Shown here one piece after another: positions 23,133-33,300 of a DNA stretch of 55,607 bases. This stretch comes from Campylobacterales bacterium. GTDB taxonomy: Bacteria > Campylobacterota > Campylobacteria > Campylobacterales > Sulfurimonadaceae. Every line of letters starts with the position of its first letter. Position 1 is the first letter of the stretch. The stretch lies in contig JAPLGO010000027.1 of NCBI GenBank assembly GCA_026390115.1, positions 1 to 55,607 of the forward strand, written 5' to 3'. The translations under genes were made by a program, and so were the position numbers. The notes under the pieces were generated by a model. The model saw only the letters and a list, made by a program, of their open reading frames with translations, made no database searches and was not told the DNA's origin.

Positions 23133-23825
23133 TTAGCTCTTATTAAGTGCCAAATAAAGCTTTGCAAGCTCTCTGTAGAGAGCTTGCGGTTTAATGTCGC
23201 CATTCTCTTCCCAAACTCTTTTCATAATGATATTATCTTCCGTGCCGTCCCAAACTTTTATATAAGTTCCCTCTTTGTAACCGTTATCTTGACGAAATTG
23301 ATTTAAAATATTTTTGCCTACATAGAGTCTGTAAAGTGTTTCTAAATCCAACCCACTCATGGTGACCAAATCAAAAAACTCTTTTATCAATTGGTCTATA
23401 TTTACCCCATCTTTTGCCAGTGATAAAAACATAATATTTTCAACTTTTACCATTATCTCATCTTGTGGAGCAAACAAACTGTTTTTATGATTTAATGAAT
23501 CAAAAGTTTCTGATTCTGAGATGTCGATAGCCAAATTTTCTATCTGTCCTCGCATGTTTTGAGCATAGTTTTCAATCGCCAAACTCATAATAAAATGCCA
23601 AACATCCACCACTTCAATTTGCAAATTATCCCAATCCGGTTCTTGATCTATATTTTTCCAGTGTTTCCATGAAAAACTGTCTATCATCTCGGCTGCTTCC
23701 ATGTAAATACATCTTTTCCAGTTTATTTTTTTACCGTTTTTTGTAGTTCCGTTTACCCACTTCTCTCCATTTGTAGCGTCATTCAGTTGGACTTGAAGCT
23801 GTAGCATTAGTAATATTTTATCCAT
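23133..23825 (-). CDS. dut: Dimeric dUTP diphosphatase
   Basis: A 230-aa all-helical dUTPase of the MazG-like dimeric type found in Campylobacter and kinetoplastids. It hydrolyses dUTP (and dUDP) to dUMP, keeping uracil out of DNA. Metal-binding acidic motifs are EAAEMIDSFSWKHWK and EVVDVWHFI. LQVQLNDATNGEKW at the start is typical of the family. I chose ATG 23825 with GAGTG upstream; a GTG at 23834 is an alternative start. It lies three bases upstream of the ABC ATPase gene on the same strand. Confidence 0.92.
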   Translation of the reverse strand: MDKILLMLQLQVQLNDATNGEKWVNGTTKNGKKINWKRCIYMEAAEMIDSFSWKHWKNIDQEPDWDNLQIEVVDVWHFIMSLAIENYAQNMRGQIENLAIDISESETFDSLNHKNSLFAPQDEIMVKVENIMFLSLAKDGVNIDQLIKEFFDLVTMSGLDLETLYRLYVGKNILNQFRQDNGYKEGTYIKVWDGTEDNIIMKRVWEENGDIKPQALYRELAKLYLALNKS

Positions 23826-23906
23826 TGTGTTCACTCTTTATAAAAATAATTTTGCCCATTTTATCTAATATGCTAAAATACCCTACTTAAACTTTAGAGA
23901 ATAACT

Positions 23907-24077
23907 ATGAAAAGAATCAATTGCAGGGTATGCGAACACTATTTTGTCACATGGGAGCCTCAGAGACCGCACGGATGCAAGGCTTATGCTTTTAAATCAC
24001 CTCAGATTCCGTCACTTTTGGTTTTTCAGAGCAGTGGGACTGACTGCTCTCTATTTAAACAAAAGCATCCCAAATAA
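23907..24077 (+). CDS. Small Cys-rich conserved protein (56 aa)
   Basis: A 56-aa frame from ATG 23907, divergent from dut. It has C6-x2-C9-x-H, then H22-x-C24 and C48, an arrangement suggesting a small metal-binding or zinc-ribbon protein: MKRINCRVCEHYFVTWEP, then PHGCKAYAFKSPQIPS. I recall near-identical small proteins in Campylobacterota, sometimes labelled uracil-DNA glycosylase-related, but cannot confirm this. It has none of the usual glycosylase catalytic motifs. Its 3' end overlaps the end of the convergent FMN-binding gene by 23 bases. Confidence 0.7.
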   Translation: MKRINCRVCEHYFVTWEPQRPHGCKAYAFKSPQIPSLLVFQSSGTDCSLFKQKHPK

Positions 24078-24477
24078 TTTTCTCGCCAAAACCAAGTCTA
24101 TTGTCTGTCATTTTAAAATAATTTACTTTTATCTGCCACAGTTTTGGATTAAGAGCGAGGGCATAAGGAAAGGCTTTAAAGTACTCTATTTTAAGCTCTT
24201 TATCCTCAAGTGGTACAAAATTTCCTCTAAACTGCACACCCTGAATTTTACCTATAATTTTTGTCTCTAAGAGTATATTTCCTGCGATATTTGAATTTTC
24301 AACAATATGTTTTATATGCTTTGCATCTTCACTGCTGGCAACCACAAAAGATAGTTTTTGCTCATCAAAAGCATAAAAAAGAGAGCAGACACTAATCTCT
24401 TCCGCAGTTGCGGTTGCCAAACTCATGACATGATGTTCATTTAAAAATGAGCTTATTTTTTTTAGTTTCTCGCTCAT
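24055..24477 (-). CDS. Pyridoxamine 5'-phosphate oxidase-like FMN-binding protein
   Basis: A 140-aa split-barrel protein of the PNPOx-like/YhbP family. Typical features are FLNEHHVMSLATATAEEISVCSLFYAFDE at the start (given in parts: HHVMSLATA, then SLFYAFDE), a SSEDAKHIKHI helix, and IQGVQFRGNF in the middle. Such proteins bind FMN or similar cofactors; the substrate is unknown. The gene follows the 24482 gene by four bases and may belong to the ovothiol/PLP-lyase gene run upstream. It overlaps the convergent small Cys-rich gene at its 3' end. Confidence 0.78.
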   Translation of the reverse strand: MSEKLKKISSFLNEHHVMSLATATAEEISVCSLFYAFDEQKLSFVVASSEDAKHIKHIVENSNIAGNILLETKIIGKIQGVQFRGNFVPLEDKELKIEYFKAFPYALALNPKLWQIKVNYFKMTDNRLGFGEKIIWDAFV

Positions 24478-24481
24478 AAAC

Positions 24482-24706
24482 TTAGTTATTTAGCAAAAAT
24501 GTTTCAAGTTCTTCAACACTGTATATTGACCTTTTTTCTAGCATCAATATAGCCAGCTCATCGCTCGATAAAAAGTCAAACATATCCTTCGGCTTGCTCA
24601 AGTTGTAGTAACTTTTCATAAAATTTATAAGTGTTGTAAAATTATCATCCTTACTATTTGAATGTGCTTTAAAATCTTTATATCCATCCCAATGAATTTT
24701 AACCAT
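24482..24706 (-). CDS. Unknown 74-aa protein
   Basis: A short soluble protein. I chose ATG 24706, preceded by GGGAGA; it overlaps the end of the PLP-lyase gene by eight bases. The frame extends ten codons further upstream, but without a ribosome site. The product (MVKIHWDGYKDFKAH at the start) is mixed alpha/beta with no motif I recognise. Its position between the PLP lyase and the FMN-binding protein suggests co-transcription. Confidence 0.6.
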   Translation of the reverse strand: MVKIHWDGYKDFKAHSNSKDDNFTTLINFMKSYYNLSKPKDMFDFLSSDELAILMLEKRSIYSVEELETFLLNN

Positions 24707-25892
24707 TTTGTCTCCCAAATTTATTTTGTAAAGCATGTTCTAGCTGCTCAACTATCTGCAACATCTTAGCATGTGAGACTGCAAAATTCAAGCGCATAAA
24801 GCCGCTCCCTTCCCTTCCGAAGCGAATTCCGTCATTCAAGCCAAGATTTGCCTTATCTATAAAAAATATTCTCAACTCTTTATTAGAAAATTGCATGCAC
24901 CTGCAATCAAGCCAAGCCAAATAGGTTGCTTCAACAGGAGTTACCTTTATTCTATTTGGAAATTTTTCACAGAGATTTTCCAGCATGTGAAAGTTTTGGA
25001 TGAGATGAACTTTTAACTCCTCCAGCCACTCTTTGCCATGGAGATAAGCCGCTTCAAATCCCACATGCCCAAATACAGTGCCGTTTGCAAAATGTATTTT
25101 TTTATACACTTCCAGAAATTTTGCTCTTAACTCTTTGTTAGAAATGGCAACGGTGCTGATGGCAAAACCTGCCATGTTGAATGTTTTTCCTACTCCCATA
25201 GCAGTAATCGTTATATCTCTAGCCTTTTGACTCAAAGAAGCGAACGGCATGTGAACATTGGGTGCATAAACTAAATCAGAGTGAATCTCATCTGAAAAGA
25301 CAAGAATATTATGCTCCAAACAAAGCTTTAAAATCTTTTCCAATTCCTCTCTACTCCAAGCTCGCCCCACAGGATTATGCGGAGAGCAGAGCAGCAGAAG
25401 CTTTGTTTTTTCATCTATTTTTGCTCTCAAATCTTCTATATCAAAAACATATTTTCCGTCAACTTGTTGTTTGAGCGAATTTTTTATAAGTTTTCTTTTC
25501 TGTTCTTTCACGCTATGAAAAAATGGAGGGTAGACGGGAGTTTGAACAATCACACCCTCTCCCTCTTTAGTAAATGCCTCAATAACCGCATTCATGGAAG
25601 CCACAACGGAGTGAGAGTAAAACATATCTTCCAACTCGTAAACTATTCCGTGCTCTTTCTTCATCCATGCAATCTGAGCCAAAAAAGCACTCTCCGGAAC
25701 TTCCTCATACCCAAAAATAGGATGTTCAAGCCGTCTTCTCACAGCTTCAAGAACAAAATCAGGCGTATCAATATCCATATCCGCCACCCAAACAGGAAGC
25801 ACATCCTCGGTGCCAAAAAGCTGTTTTCTCAGGGTATATTTTTCTGCATTTGTATTTTCTCGGCATGTGGAAGTAAAAAAATTATAACTCAT
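24699..25892 (-). CDS. PLP-dependent C-S lyase (MalY/PatB type), probable ovothiol sulfoxide lyase OvoB
   Basis: A 397-aa fold-type I PLP enzyme. Features are LPVWVADMDIDTP near the start (the MalY/PatB hallmark), CSPHNPVGRAW, SDEIHSDLVY, and the PLP lysine in GVGKTFNMAGFA (about residue 236). MalY/PatB proteins cleave cystathionine or S-alkyl-cysteines. ATG 25892 overlaps the stop of the OvoA-like gene (ATGA) behind GAGGA. In ovothiol synthesis the OvoA sulfoxide product is cleaved by a PLP lyase (OvoB), so this gene most likely does that; the family also includes plain beta-cystathionases. Confidence 0.85.
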   Translation of the reverse strand: MSYNFFTSTCRENTNAEKYTLRKQLFGTEDVLPVWVADMDIDTPDFVLEAVRRRLEHPIFGYEEVPESAFLAQIAWMKKEHGIVYELEDMFYSHSVVASMNAVIEAFTKEGEGVIVQTPVYPPFFHSVKEQKRKLIKNSLKQQVDGKYVFDIEDLRAKIDEKTKLLLLCSPHNPVGRAWSREELEKILKLCLEHNILVFSDEIHSDLVYAPNVHMPFASLSQKARDITITAMGVGKTFNMAGFAISTVAISNKELRAKFLEVYKKIHFANGTVFGHVGFEAAYLHGKEWLEELKVHLIQNFHMLENLCEKFPNRIKVTPVEATYLAWLDCRCMQFSNKELRIFFIDKANLGLNDGIRFGREGSGFMRLNFAVSHAKMLQIVEQLEHALQNKFGRQNG

Positions 25893-27988
25893 TTTTTCCT
25901 CCACACACTCACCTCAGCAACTGAATATTGGTACTTTCTTGCACTCTCTTTTATGACAAACTTCAAATCCTGCAGATGCATAAACTCAAACTTTTTGCCT
26001 AAAATTGTTTTTAAACTCTCAATTGTTTTTACTTCATTGCCATGCTCATCTTTATATCCGCCAAGCCAGAACTCTTTTTTTGTTGAGCTCTCTTGCCACG
26101 TGTAGGGAGAGGTTATAACTAAAATGCCGCCCTTGTTCAATCTCTCATCAATCGTCTCTAAAAACAGTCTTGGCTGATAGAGTCTGTCTATGAGATTTGT
26201 TGCCATAATTGCATCGTAACCGGTAAAATTAGGTTTCAGATTACATGCGTCACCCTGCCAAAAAGAGACTCTCTCTTTTAACTTTTCATACCCGAGTTCT
26301 TCTATTGTAACTCTTTTATCTAAAACTAAATCGCCCTCTTCTTTTGAATGAAACGCAATATAACCCTCACCCTTGAGTTTTACACCGACACCGATAAATC
26401 TGGCAGAGAAATCAATACCTTCAACCTCATCAAAACTCTTTGCCAACTCAAAAGTTCCCCTTCCTGTTGCACAGCCCAAATCAAGTGCTTTTGTTTTTTT
26501 TTGCACAAATTCTGAAACTATTTTTGCACTTTCAACTGCAAAGTTTTTCACACCAAAATGCTCATCCCCATACTGAAACTCACAATATTGAGAGACAAGC
26601 GCATCGCTCTCATAAATATCACTCACGTTTGTAACCTTAGTATTTGAAATCACATATCTGAAACCTGCGTTTTGGTAGAAATGTTTACGAAATGCGTATC
26701 TTGCGTGTTTCATAATTGGATTACCGCTGCTCGCCCATGATGAACCTTTTATAATGGCATGTTTATTGTCAAAAGTTGGGAGTGAGAAGTCGTCATACGC
26801 CTCGTGGATTTCAAAGCCGTCAAATCCAAAAATTGGAGTTCTACTCCACTGCCAAACATTCCCGACCACATCACAAATGCCGTTGAAACAGAACTTATCA
26901 ACGGGACATGCGCTGAAATAGCGGGCAAAGTTCAGGTTCGCCGTTTTATCATCAAAATTCGGCAAATCAAGCAACTCTGCAAACTCATAAATGGCTCTAA
27001 ACTCCGCTTCACTCGGTAAGCTGTAAGTCACTCCTTCTTTTTTACTCTTAAATCTGCAAAATGCCTCGGCTTCGAGCGCATTTACATCAACGGGCCAGTT
27101 TTGCGGCATGTCGATTAAAGAATGAAGTGTTCTATATTTAAACCTATCCTCTTCTAAAATCCAGAATGGCGGATGTTTCGCTTTGCGGATATCTAAAAAT
27201 TTTCTACCCTCATCATCCCAAAATTCTTGATTTTCATAACCGCCACTCTCCACGAACTCCATAAATTCACCGTTGCTGACCAGATATTTTGAAGCCTTAA
27301 ACTCTTGAACTGCTTCTTCATAATTTCCATACTCATTATCCCAGCCGTAAAGATTATGGTTTTTTTCTTTGCCTAATCGCACTTGGCTCAGAGGGATTGT
27401 AAGCATCTCATTCTGCGGTGCTTCGCCCGCTTCATCGCAAATAATAAACTCTTTAACCTTTTTTACAAATTCGATGGGCATCTGCCGATGCAGAACCAAA
27501 GAAGTCTCTATATGGATGCGTTCATGTTCAATTCCCATCAAAACTATCCACATGTCAGACTCCCAAGTGATTGGCAGGGTAAGGGGCATGTTGCTTATGA
27601 GTGCATCCACTAGAGCTCTCACTCTATCGCGATACTCTCTGACTTCGCTCACTTTTGGCCATTTATTGTTCCTCAGAGAAAGGTCGTCCCATGCCATTTC
27701 ATCCACGCCGACGGCAAAAATGGATTCAAAATTTGGATTGATTCTCTCTTTTATTATTTTCATGAGGATGAGTTTGTTGATAAAAAAGGTTGCGGTATGT
27801 CCAAAATAGAATATCATAGGATGGCGCGTCGGCTCCGATTTTTTGTAAAAAACCTCATCCTCTTTTAAGAGCTCAAAAATCTTTTCAAACAAATCAAAAG
27901 TTTTGTGAAAATAGTCTCGTATCTCTTGGCGTTTTAATTCAGGATTGTTCCCATCAAGTGTTGGCGGATATGTGCTAAACTCTCTCAA
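25889..27988 (-). CDS. ovoA: 5-histidylcysteine sulfoxide synthase with methyltransferase domain
   Basis: A 699-aa three-domain protein matching OvoA. Residues about 20-170 are a DinB-like domain with iron ligands H64 and H155-x3-H159 (IEHERIHIE). Residues 190-455 are a formylglycine-generating-type sulfoxide synthase domain (VVGNVWQWSRTPIFGFDGF; KGSSWASSGNP). Residues about 470-695 are a SAM methyltransferase (ALDLGCATGRGTFELA). OvoA joins cysteine to the histidine ring with oxygen and then N-methylates the product to give ovothiol. The length and domain order fit full-length OvoA. It overlaps the PLP-lyase gene by four bases. Confidence 0.92.
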   Translation of the reverse strand: MREFSTYPPTLDGNNPELKRQEIRDYFHKTFDLFEKIFELLKEDEVFYKKSEPTRHPMIFYFGHTATFFINKLILMKIIKERINPNFESIFAVGVDEMAWDDLSLRNNKWPKVSEVREYRDRVRALVDALISNMPLTLPITWESDMWIVLMGIEHERIHIETSLVLHRQMPIEFVKKVKEFIICDEAGEAPQNEMLTIPLSQVRLGKEKNHNLYGWDNEYGNYEEAVQEFKASKYLVSNGEFMEFVESGGYENQEFWDDEGRKFLDIRKAKHPPFWILEEDRFKYRTLHSLIDMPQNWPVDVNALEAEAFCRFKSKKEGVTYSLPSEAEFRAIYEFAELLDLPNFDDKTANLNFARYFSACPVDKFCFNGICDVVGNVWQWSRTPIFGFDGFEIHEAYDDFSLPTFDNKHAIIKGSSWASSGNPIMKHARYAFRKHFYQNAGFRYVISNTKVTNVSDIYESDALVSQYCEFQYGDEHFGVKNFAVESAKIVSEFVQKKTKALDLGCATGRGTFELAKSFDEVEGIDFSARFIGVGVKLKGEGYIAFHSKEEGDLVLDKRVTIEELGYEKLKERVSFWQGDACNLKPNFTGYDAIMATNLIDRLYQPRLFLETIDERLNKGGILVITSPYTWQESSTKKEFWLGGYKDEHGNEVKTIESLKTILGKKFEFMHLQDLKFVIKESARKYQYSVAEVSVWRKK

Positions 27989-28041
27989 AAATAAGCCTTT
28001 TTTTTAATTTCTCTATTGTAGCAAATTAGCTATAATTTTTT

Positions 28042-28794
28042 ATGCAATTAATCAAAAGTAACCTATTCAATAATTTTTCAAATCTCACACACGCTTTAAC
28101 TACAAGACATGGAGGAGTAAGCCAAAAGCCTTATGACTCTTTGAATCTCGCTTGGCATGTAGGCGATGACGCGCAGCTTGTGGAGATAAACCATAAACTC
28201 TTGAGCGAAGAGCTTGGGTATGACAAAAACTCGCTTATTCACATGAAACAGATTCACTCCAATTTGGTTCATGTGGTAATTGAGGAGGATGATTTTTTTA
28301 CACCAAGAAGCTGTGATGCTCTTATTACAAACAAAAAAAACACTCCTCTAATGGTGATGGTGGCGGATTGTTCACCTCTGCTTTTTTATGATGATGTGCA
28401 AAAAGTAATAGCAGTCGCACATGCCGGCAGAGCTGGTGCATTTAAAAATATTGTCAAAAATGTTGTTGATTGTTTTGTAAATGAGTTTGCATGTGAGCCA
28501 CAAAATCTTTATGTAACTGTAGGTGCAAGTATCGGTGTATGTTGCTATGAAGTTGGACAAGAGGTTTACGATGAGGCATGTGCAATCGGTTTGGAGTATA
28601 CAGTGAGGAAAAAAGAAAATCGTTACTATTTGGATGTAACAAAGATTTTACAATCGCAACTTTTGGAATGTGGAGTTAAAAAAGAGAATCTTGAAATTTC
28701 AGATGAATGCACAAGCTGTAAAAACGAGAGCTACTTCTCCTATAGAAAAAGCGGAGTGACGGGGAGATTTGCAGGGCTTTTGATGATAAAATAA
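28042..28794 (+). CDS. Multicopper polyphenol oxidase/purine nucleoside phosphorylase family protein (YfiH/PgeF)
   Basis: A 250-aa protein of the laccase-domain (DUF152/YfiH) family. Family motifs are visible: TTRHGGVSQKPYDSLNLAWHVGDD, split as TRHGGVS and LNLAWHVGDD; KQIHSN; VADCSPLLFYD; VAHAGRAGAFKNI; and GASIGVCCYEVG. The conserved His and Cys of the zinc site (HAGR, ADC, H in QIHS) are present. Family members act on purine nucleosides or peptidoglycan precursors (PgeF); which activity applies here cannot be read from sequence. It is transcribed divergently from ovoA. Confidence 0.88.
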   Translation: MQLIKSNLFNNFSNLTHALTTRHGGVSQKPYDSLNLAWHVGDDAQLVEINHKLLSEELGYDKNSLIHMKQIHSNLVHVVIEEDDFFTPRSCDALITNKKNTPLMVMVADCSPLLFYDDVQKVIAVAHAGRAGAFKNIVKNVVDCFVNEFACEPQNLYVTVGASIGVCCYEVGQEVYDEACAIGLEYTVRKKENRYYLDVTKILQSQLLECGVKKENLEISDECTSCKNESYFSYRKSGVTGRFAGLLMIK

Positions 28795-28807
28795 AGCCTC
28801 CAAAACT

Positions 28808-30148
28808 TTAAAATTCCGTATGTATTCTAAAGGCATACACATTCATAGGACCACGATTTGAATTGTATGCTGGATTTAGAATAGATTGATAATCAAGTGT
28901 TAACCATATTTTTTTCATCAAATTAATACTGTAGAATATTTCACTACTCTCTTCCGGTTTATATTTAAAATTGGGTCCATCCCCGATAAAATAAGAAATT
29001 CCACCCGCTTCTAAATATTCTCGACGTTCATTCGAAAGTCTATTTTCTGATAATGCAATTCCAACAGTGTCATTTGGTCGATTCCAACTAATACCTTTGG
29101 TTAATAAACCCATTGATACTGATGAATCTACTTCTGTAAACGCATATGTTTCGGTTTTTCCATCTGCTTTCATCGCACGTAAAAAGAATCCTGTATTGTC
29201 AGTTAATTCTTGCTCAACATTTACACCTATACCAAATTTAGTTTTAACACCATTTCGAACATTAAATATAGTCTGTGGGTTTGTTCCAGGATTGGCTAAC
29301 AGATAAGCTGTAGCATCTGAAAAACTCGCTAATACAGCACGATTTATCCAATATAAGAGACGAATTTTTCCTTCAAGATCGTTGATTGTATGTTTATGTT
29401 CTATTTCAAACTGATCACCATAATGTTTTAAGATTTGCCAGTCTACTTCTAAAAGATTTGGTTCTATTGGGCCGGTCATGCGGCCTGCACGAAAAACCCA
29501 ATCGTCGTAGTAAAGTTCTGCTGTCGCACCCCAGCCATATCCTCTCGCATCAGCTGCATAATCATATGCTGCATATGTCCAATTTCCCCAATTCATAAAT
29601 TGTGTTCTGGGATCATTGGCATATTTATTATGATCAAATACATCAAGAGTGGAAAAATTTCCTGCTGTAACAACAAGACGATTCTTATCTACTGTGCTAG
29701 CTATTTGATTAAACCCAGATGGAATATAATCAGTTTCACCGCCTAAATTAAATGTTTGACGTAAAAATAAACGTTGACGATATAATTGTAAATTAGTACC
29801 TGCAGCTCTTGTAATTTCGCCATTTGTATAGGAACCCATACCAATCAAAGCATTGGAAAAAGGAACACCTGAAACTACTTCTGGATTGAAATAAATTTCT
29901 CCATTATCCCATAGGCGTAATCCCCAATGAGCAGTAGCAGAAAAAGTATACATATGATCACTACTTGGATTAAGGCTATTGTTGAGTGGAGCCAATGCTG
30001 GTGAAGCGAATGAAGGATGTTCTTGCCAATTATATGTGATCTGATATTTTGCAGAAGTATTTTCTTGCGCAAATGGTTCATCTTCGGCAAATAAAAAAGG
30101 TGAAATGCTTATGCATGAAATGAGAAATGAAGTTAGTATTTTTTTCAT
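28808..30148 (-). CDS. Outer-membrane carbohydrate-selective porin (OprB family)
   Basis: A 446-aa outer-membrane beta-barrel. From ATG 30148 the protein starts with a signal peptide (MKKILTSFLISCISISPFLFAED). The mature part has repeated aromatic amphipathic strands and OprB-like blocks such as TAHWGLRLWDNGEIYFNPE (in part), LYRQRLFLRQTFNLGG, GNFSTLDVFD, and a final strand ending in F (FRIHTEF). A GTG at 30196 has a better ribosome site (AAGGA) and would add 16 residues before the signal peptide, so the start is uncertain. OprB-type porins let sugars or other small solutes across the outer membrane. No transporter partner is adjacent. Confidence 0.82.
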   Translation of the reverse strand: MKKILTSFLISCISISPFLFAEDEPFAQENTSAKYQITYNWQEHPSFASPALAPLNNSLNPSSDHMYTFSATAHWGLRLWDNGEIYFNPEVVSGVPFSNALIGMGSYTNGEITRAAGTNLQLYRQRLFLRQTFNLGGETDYIPSGFNQIASTVDKNRLVVTAGNFSTLDVFDHNKYANDPRTQFMNWGNWTYAAYDYAADARGYGWGATAELYYDDWVFRAGRMTGPIEPNLLEVDWQILKHYGDQFEIEHKHTINDLEGKIRLLYWINRAVLASFSDATAYLLANPGTNPQTIFNVRNGVKTKFGIGVNVEQELTDNTGFFLRAMKADGKTETYAFTEVDSSVSMGLLTKGISWNRPNDTVGIALSENRLSNERREYLEAGGISYFIGDGPNFKYKPEESSEIFYSINLMKKIWLTLDYQSILNPAYNSNRGPMNVYAFRIHTEF

Positions 30149-30393
30149 TTTAAAACTATCTGATATTTTAATTATGGGATGCTTGGTAAATTTCACATTT
30201 TTCCTTGTTGAGTTGATTAAATTTATAAATGGTGGATATATATTTGTCAGGAAGCAGAAATTTTTTATAAAGAAACTTCACCACCACGAAGAACTTGGGT
30301 TTAAAATATTTGCGGGATAATATCACATCTTGTATCACAATTTAGTTACGGTTAACTTTGTTTCTCATTTGATGAAAGAGATAAAAAACTATC

Positions 30394-33300
30394 CTAGTCT
30401 AGAAGTAGTTTTTCAAACTCCGCCGCAGGGACAGGTTTACTTTTGAGATATCCCTGATACATTGTGCACCCTTTCTCTTTTAAAAATTTTAGCTGGTCTT
30501 CCCTCTCTACTCCCTCGGCAAGGAGCTGAAATCCGAGTGCCTCTCCCATGGCAATAATTGCGCTTACTATTGCCATATCATCCATATCATAAGGAATATC
30601 ATCTACAAAACTTTTGTCTATTTTGAGTACATCGATAGGAAATCGTTTGAGATAACTCAAAGATGAGTAGCCTGTGCCAAAATCATCAATCGCCAAGCGA
30701 ATTCCCTTTGCCCGAAGAAGATGGAGCATCTCGACCGTCTCTTCCTCCCTCTGCATCAAGGCACTCTCCGTGAGTTCCAGTTCCAGATGATTTGCTTTAT
30801 ATCCGCTCATTTTGAGAGCCTGCTCTACCATTAACGGGATATTCTGAAAGCGAACTTGGTGCGCTGAGATATTCACGGCTAATGTTAAACGGTACCCTTT
30901 ATCCATCCAAAGCTTGCCCTGTCTGCATGTTTCATTTAAAACCCATTCTCCAATATTGCCTATTAGTCCAAGCTCCTCTGCGATAGAAATAAATTCAAAT
31001 GGCGGAATAAGTCCTTTTTGCGGATGGTTCCATCGCACCAGCGCTTCAGCCCCTAGGATACGCCCTGAAGCGATATGAACTTGAGGCTGATAATAGACTT
31101 CAAACTCATTCTTCTCAATAGCACGACGTAAATCATTTTCGCATTCTATTCGTTTACGAGCCAAATCTGTAAGCTCATCCGTGTAGTAGCTATACGTTCC
31201 GCGTCCATCCGCTTTGGACTTGTAAAGCGCCGCATCAGCGTGTTGTAAAAGGTCTGAAGCATTTGTTCCATCCTCAGGGTAAAGCGCTATTCCCGCACTT
31301 ACCCCGACATGGATTACAGCTCTGGCAGACAACTTATAATCTAATGAGAGAGTATGAATCATCTCGGAGGCAAGTCGTCCCGCATCCTCAGGATGTGCCA
31401 AATTTTCCAACACCACGGCAAATTCATCTCCTCCGATACGACCAACCATATCTCCTTCTCTCAAACGCGAAGAAAAACTATTTGCGATATGCTGAAGCAG
31501 CTCATCACCAGAACTATGTCCGTAACTATCATTTATGTCTTTAAAGCGATCCAAATCAAACACTAAAAATGCCATCCGTGTTTTATTGCGCTTTGCCTGT
31601 TCTATGGAATTTTGCAGATGTGACATCAAAAGGGTACGATTTGCCAATCCCGTCAAAGAGTCATAGTTTGCAAGTGTTTCAAGTTTTGCTTGATAAAGTT
31701 TTTGCTCCGTAATATCTTGCACCATTCCGATTCCTGCAAAAAATTCTCCCGAATCATCTGTTCCGACTTTTGCATACTCTTTTACCCATTTTATTTCATT
31801 TTTTACAATAATGCGATGTTCAACTTCATACTTTACTCCTTTTAACGCTTCTTTCCAAGCGTTATTAACAGTTTCTAAATCATCTGGATGGACAAGTTCT
31901 AAAAATGAACCGTAGGTAAGAGGAGTATCCTTTGAGACTCCAAAAATTCTATATGTTTCATCGGACCATTCCAAAACATCACTCTTTGCATTGAGACTCC
32001 AGCTTCCTATTTTCGCCAGTTTTTGTATATTTACTATATCATCATCTTTGCGTAATATTTCATTCTCATGTTCTATCTGCTCAGTAAAATCCTGAAAAAT
32101 GCCCAAGGCTTTTATCGGGTTGTTCTCTTTATCATATTGAAATTCCGTGTGTGTTTTAATCCACTTAAAGCCGCCGTTTATATCATGCACTTTATATATG
32201 GATGCATGTATCTTATTTTTTTTAGAAGCATCAAAAAGCTGATATTGGACTCTCTCTTTATCCTCCGGTGCAAAATGTTTTATGACTTCACTAAATGGTA
32301 TCTTCTTTTTATTTTCTATTCCAAAAATTTTGTAAGCTTCCGAGCTGCCAGAGAATTCGTCTCGCACAATATCCCACTCCCATGTTCCAATGTGTGCCAG
32401 TGCTTGAATATTATCTATCTCATCATTTTTATGTATTAAAGTTCTTTGAATATTTTCTTCTTCCGTAATATTTCTATAAACTGCAAGCAAAAATGAAGCT
32501 CCATTCAAATCAATAAAGGAGACAGTTATCCAAACATCAATAAGCGTTCCATCTTTTGCCCTATGAATAGTCTTAAAACTGTCATATCCTTTCTCAATTA
32601 TTGAGTTTAGTCGGAGAGCTGTCTCTTCAGGCGTCTCAATTACTTCGTAGTCGGAGAGAGTAAGTTCTGCAAATTCTGATGCACTATATCCAAGGCAACT
32701 ATGTGCAACACTGTTAAATTCTACCGCCTTCATCGTATTTATATCAACAAGGACTACTCCATCAGGAAGTGCTTCAAAGAGTTTTATATATTTTCGGCTG
32801 TTTTGCTCAATTGTATTTTTTTCTTCATTAAGCTCTATTTTTCGCTTATCAAGATTGGATATTGTCTCATTTTTTTGCTCGATTGACTTGATTAAATGTT
32901 CAAAATAACTGCCATGTATAGCATGAAGCAGATCATGGCGGCTTATCATTCCTACCAGATTTTGTAACTCATCCACTACTATAAGTTGATGAACCCCATG
33001 TTTTTTCATCTGCGTTACAGCTTCATGTATAAAAATATCATCTTTTATTACTTTAAAATCTGTTCGCAACAATGATTCAACACTCTTTTCTGCTGTATAT
33101 TTATATTTTGTACCCCATTGTACTACATCTCTTTCAGTAATCAATCCTATCGGATGTGTATGATTATCAAGTGCGATAGCATAATCACATTTGTGGCTTT
33201 TCATAAGGGCTGCTGCTTCTACAATAGATGTATTTTCTTTGATTACAAGAGGTGAACTACTTATGATATCGGAGATTCTACTAAATTTATTCAACTCTCT

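Noticed and set aside
25377-26105. 242-aa plus-strand frame opposite the PLP lyase and ovoA
   Set aside because: The minus-strand genes here have clear enzyme motifs; the plus-strand frame is a shadow without recognisable domains.
32068-32439. 123-aa plus-strand frame opposite the PAS region
   Set aside because: It is an antisense shadow of the PAS-GGDEF-EAL gene; its hydrophobicity comes from the reverse complement of the AT-rich codons.
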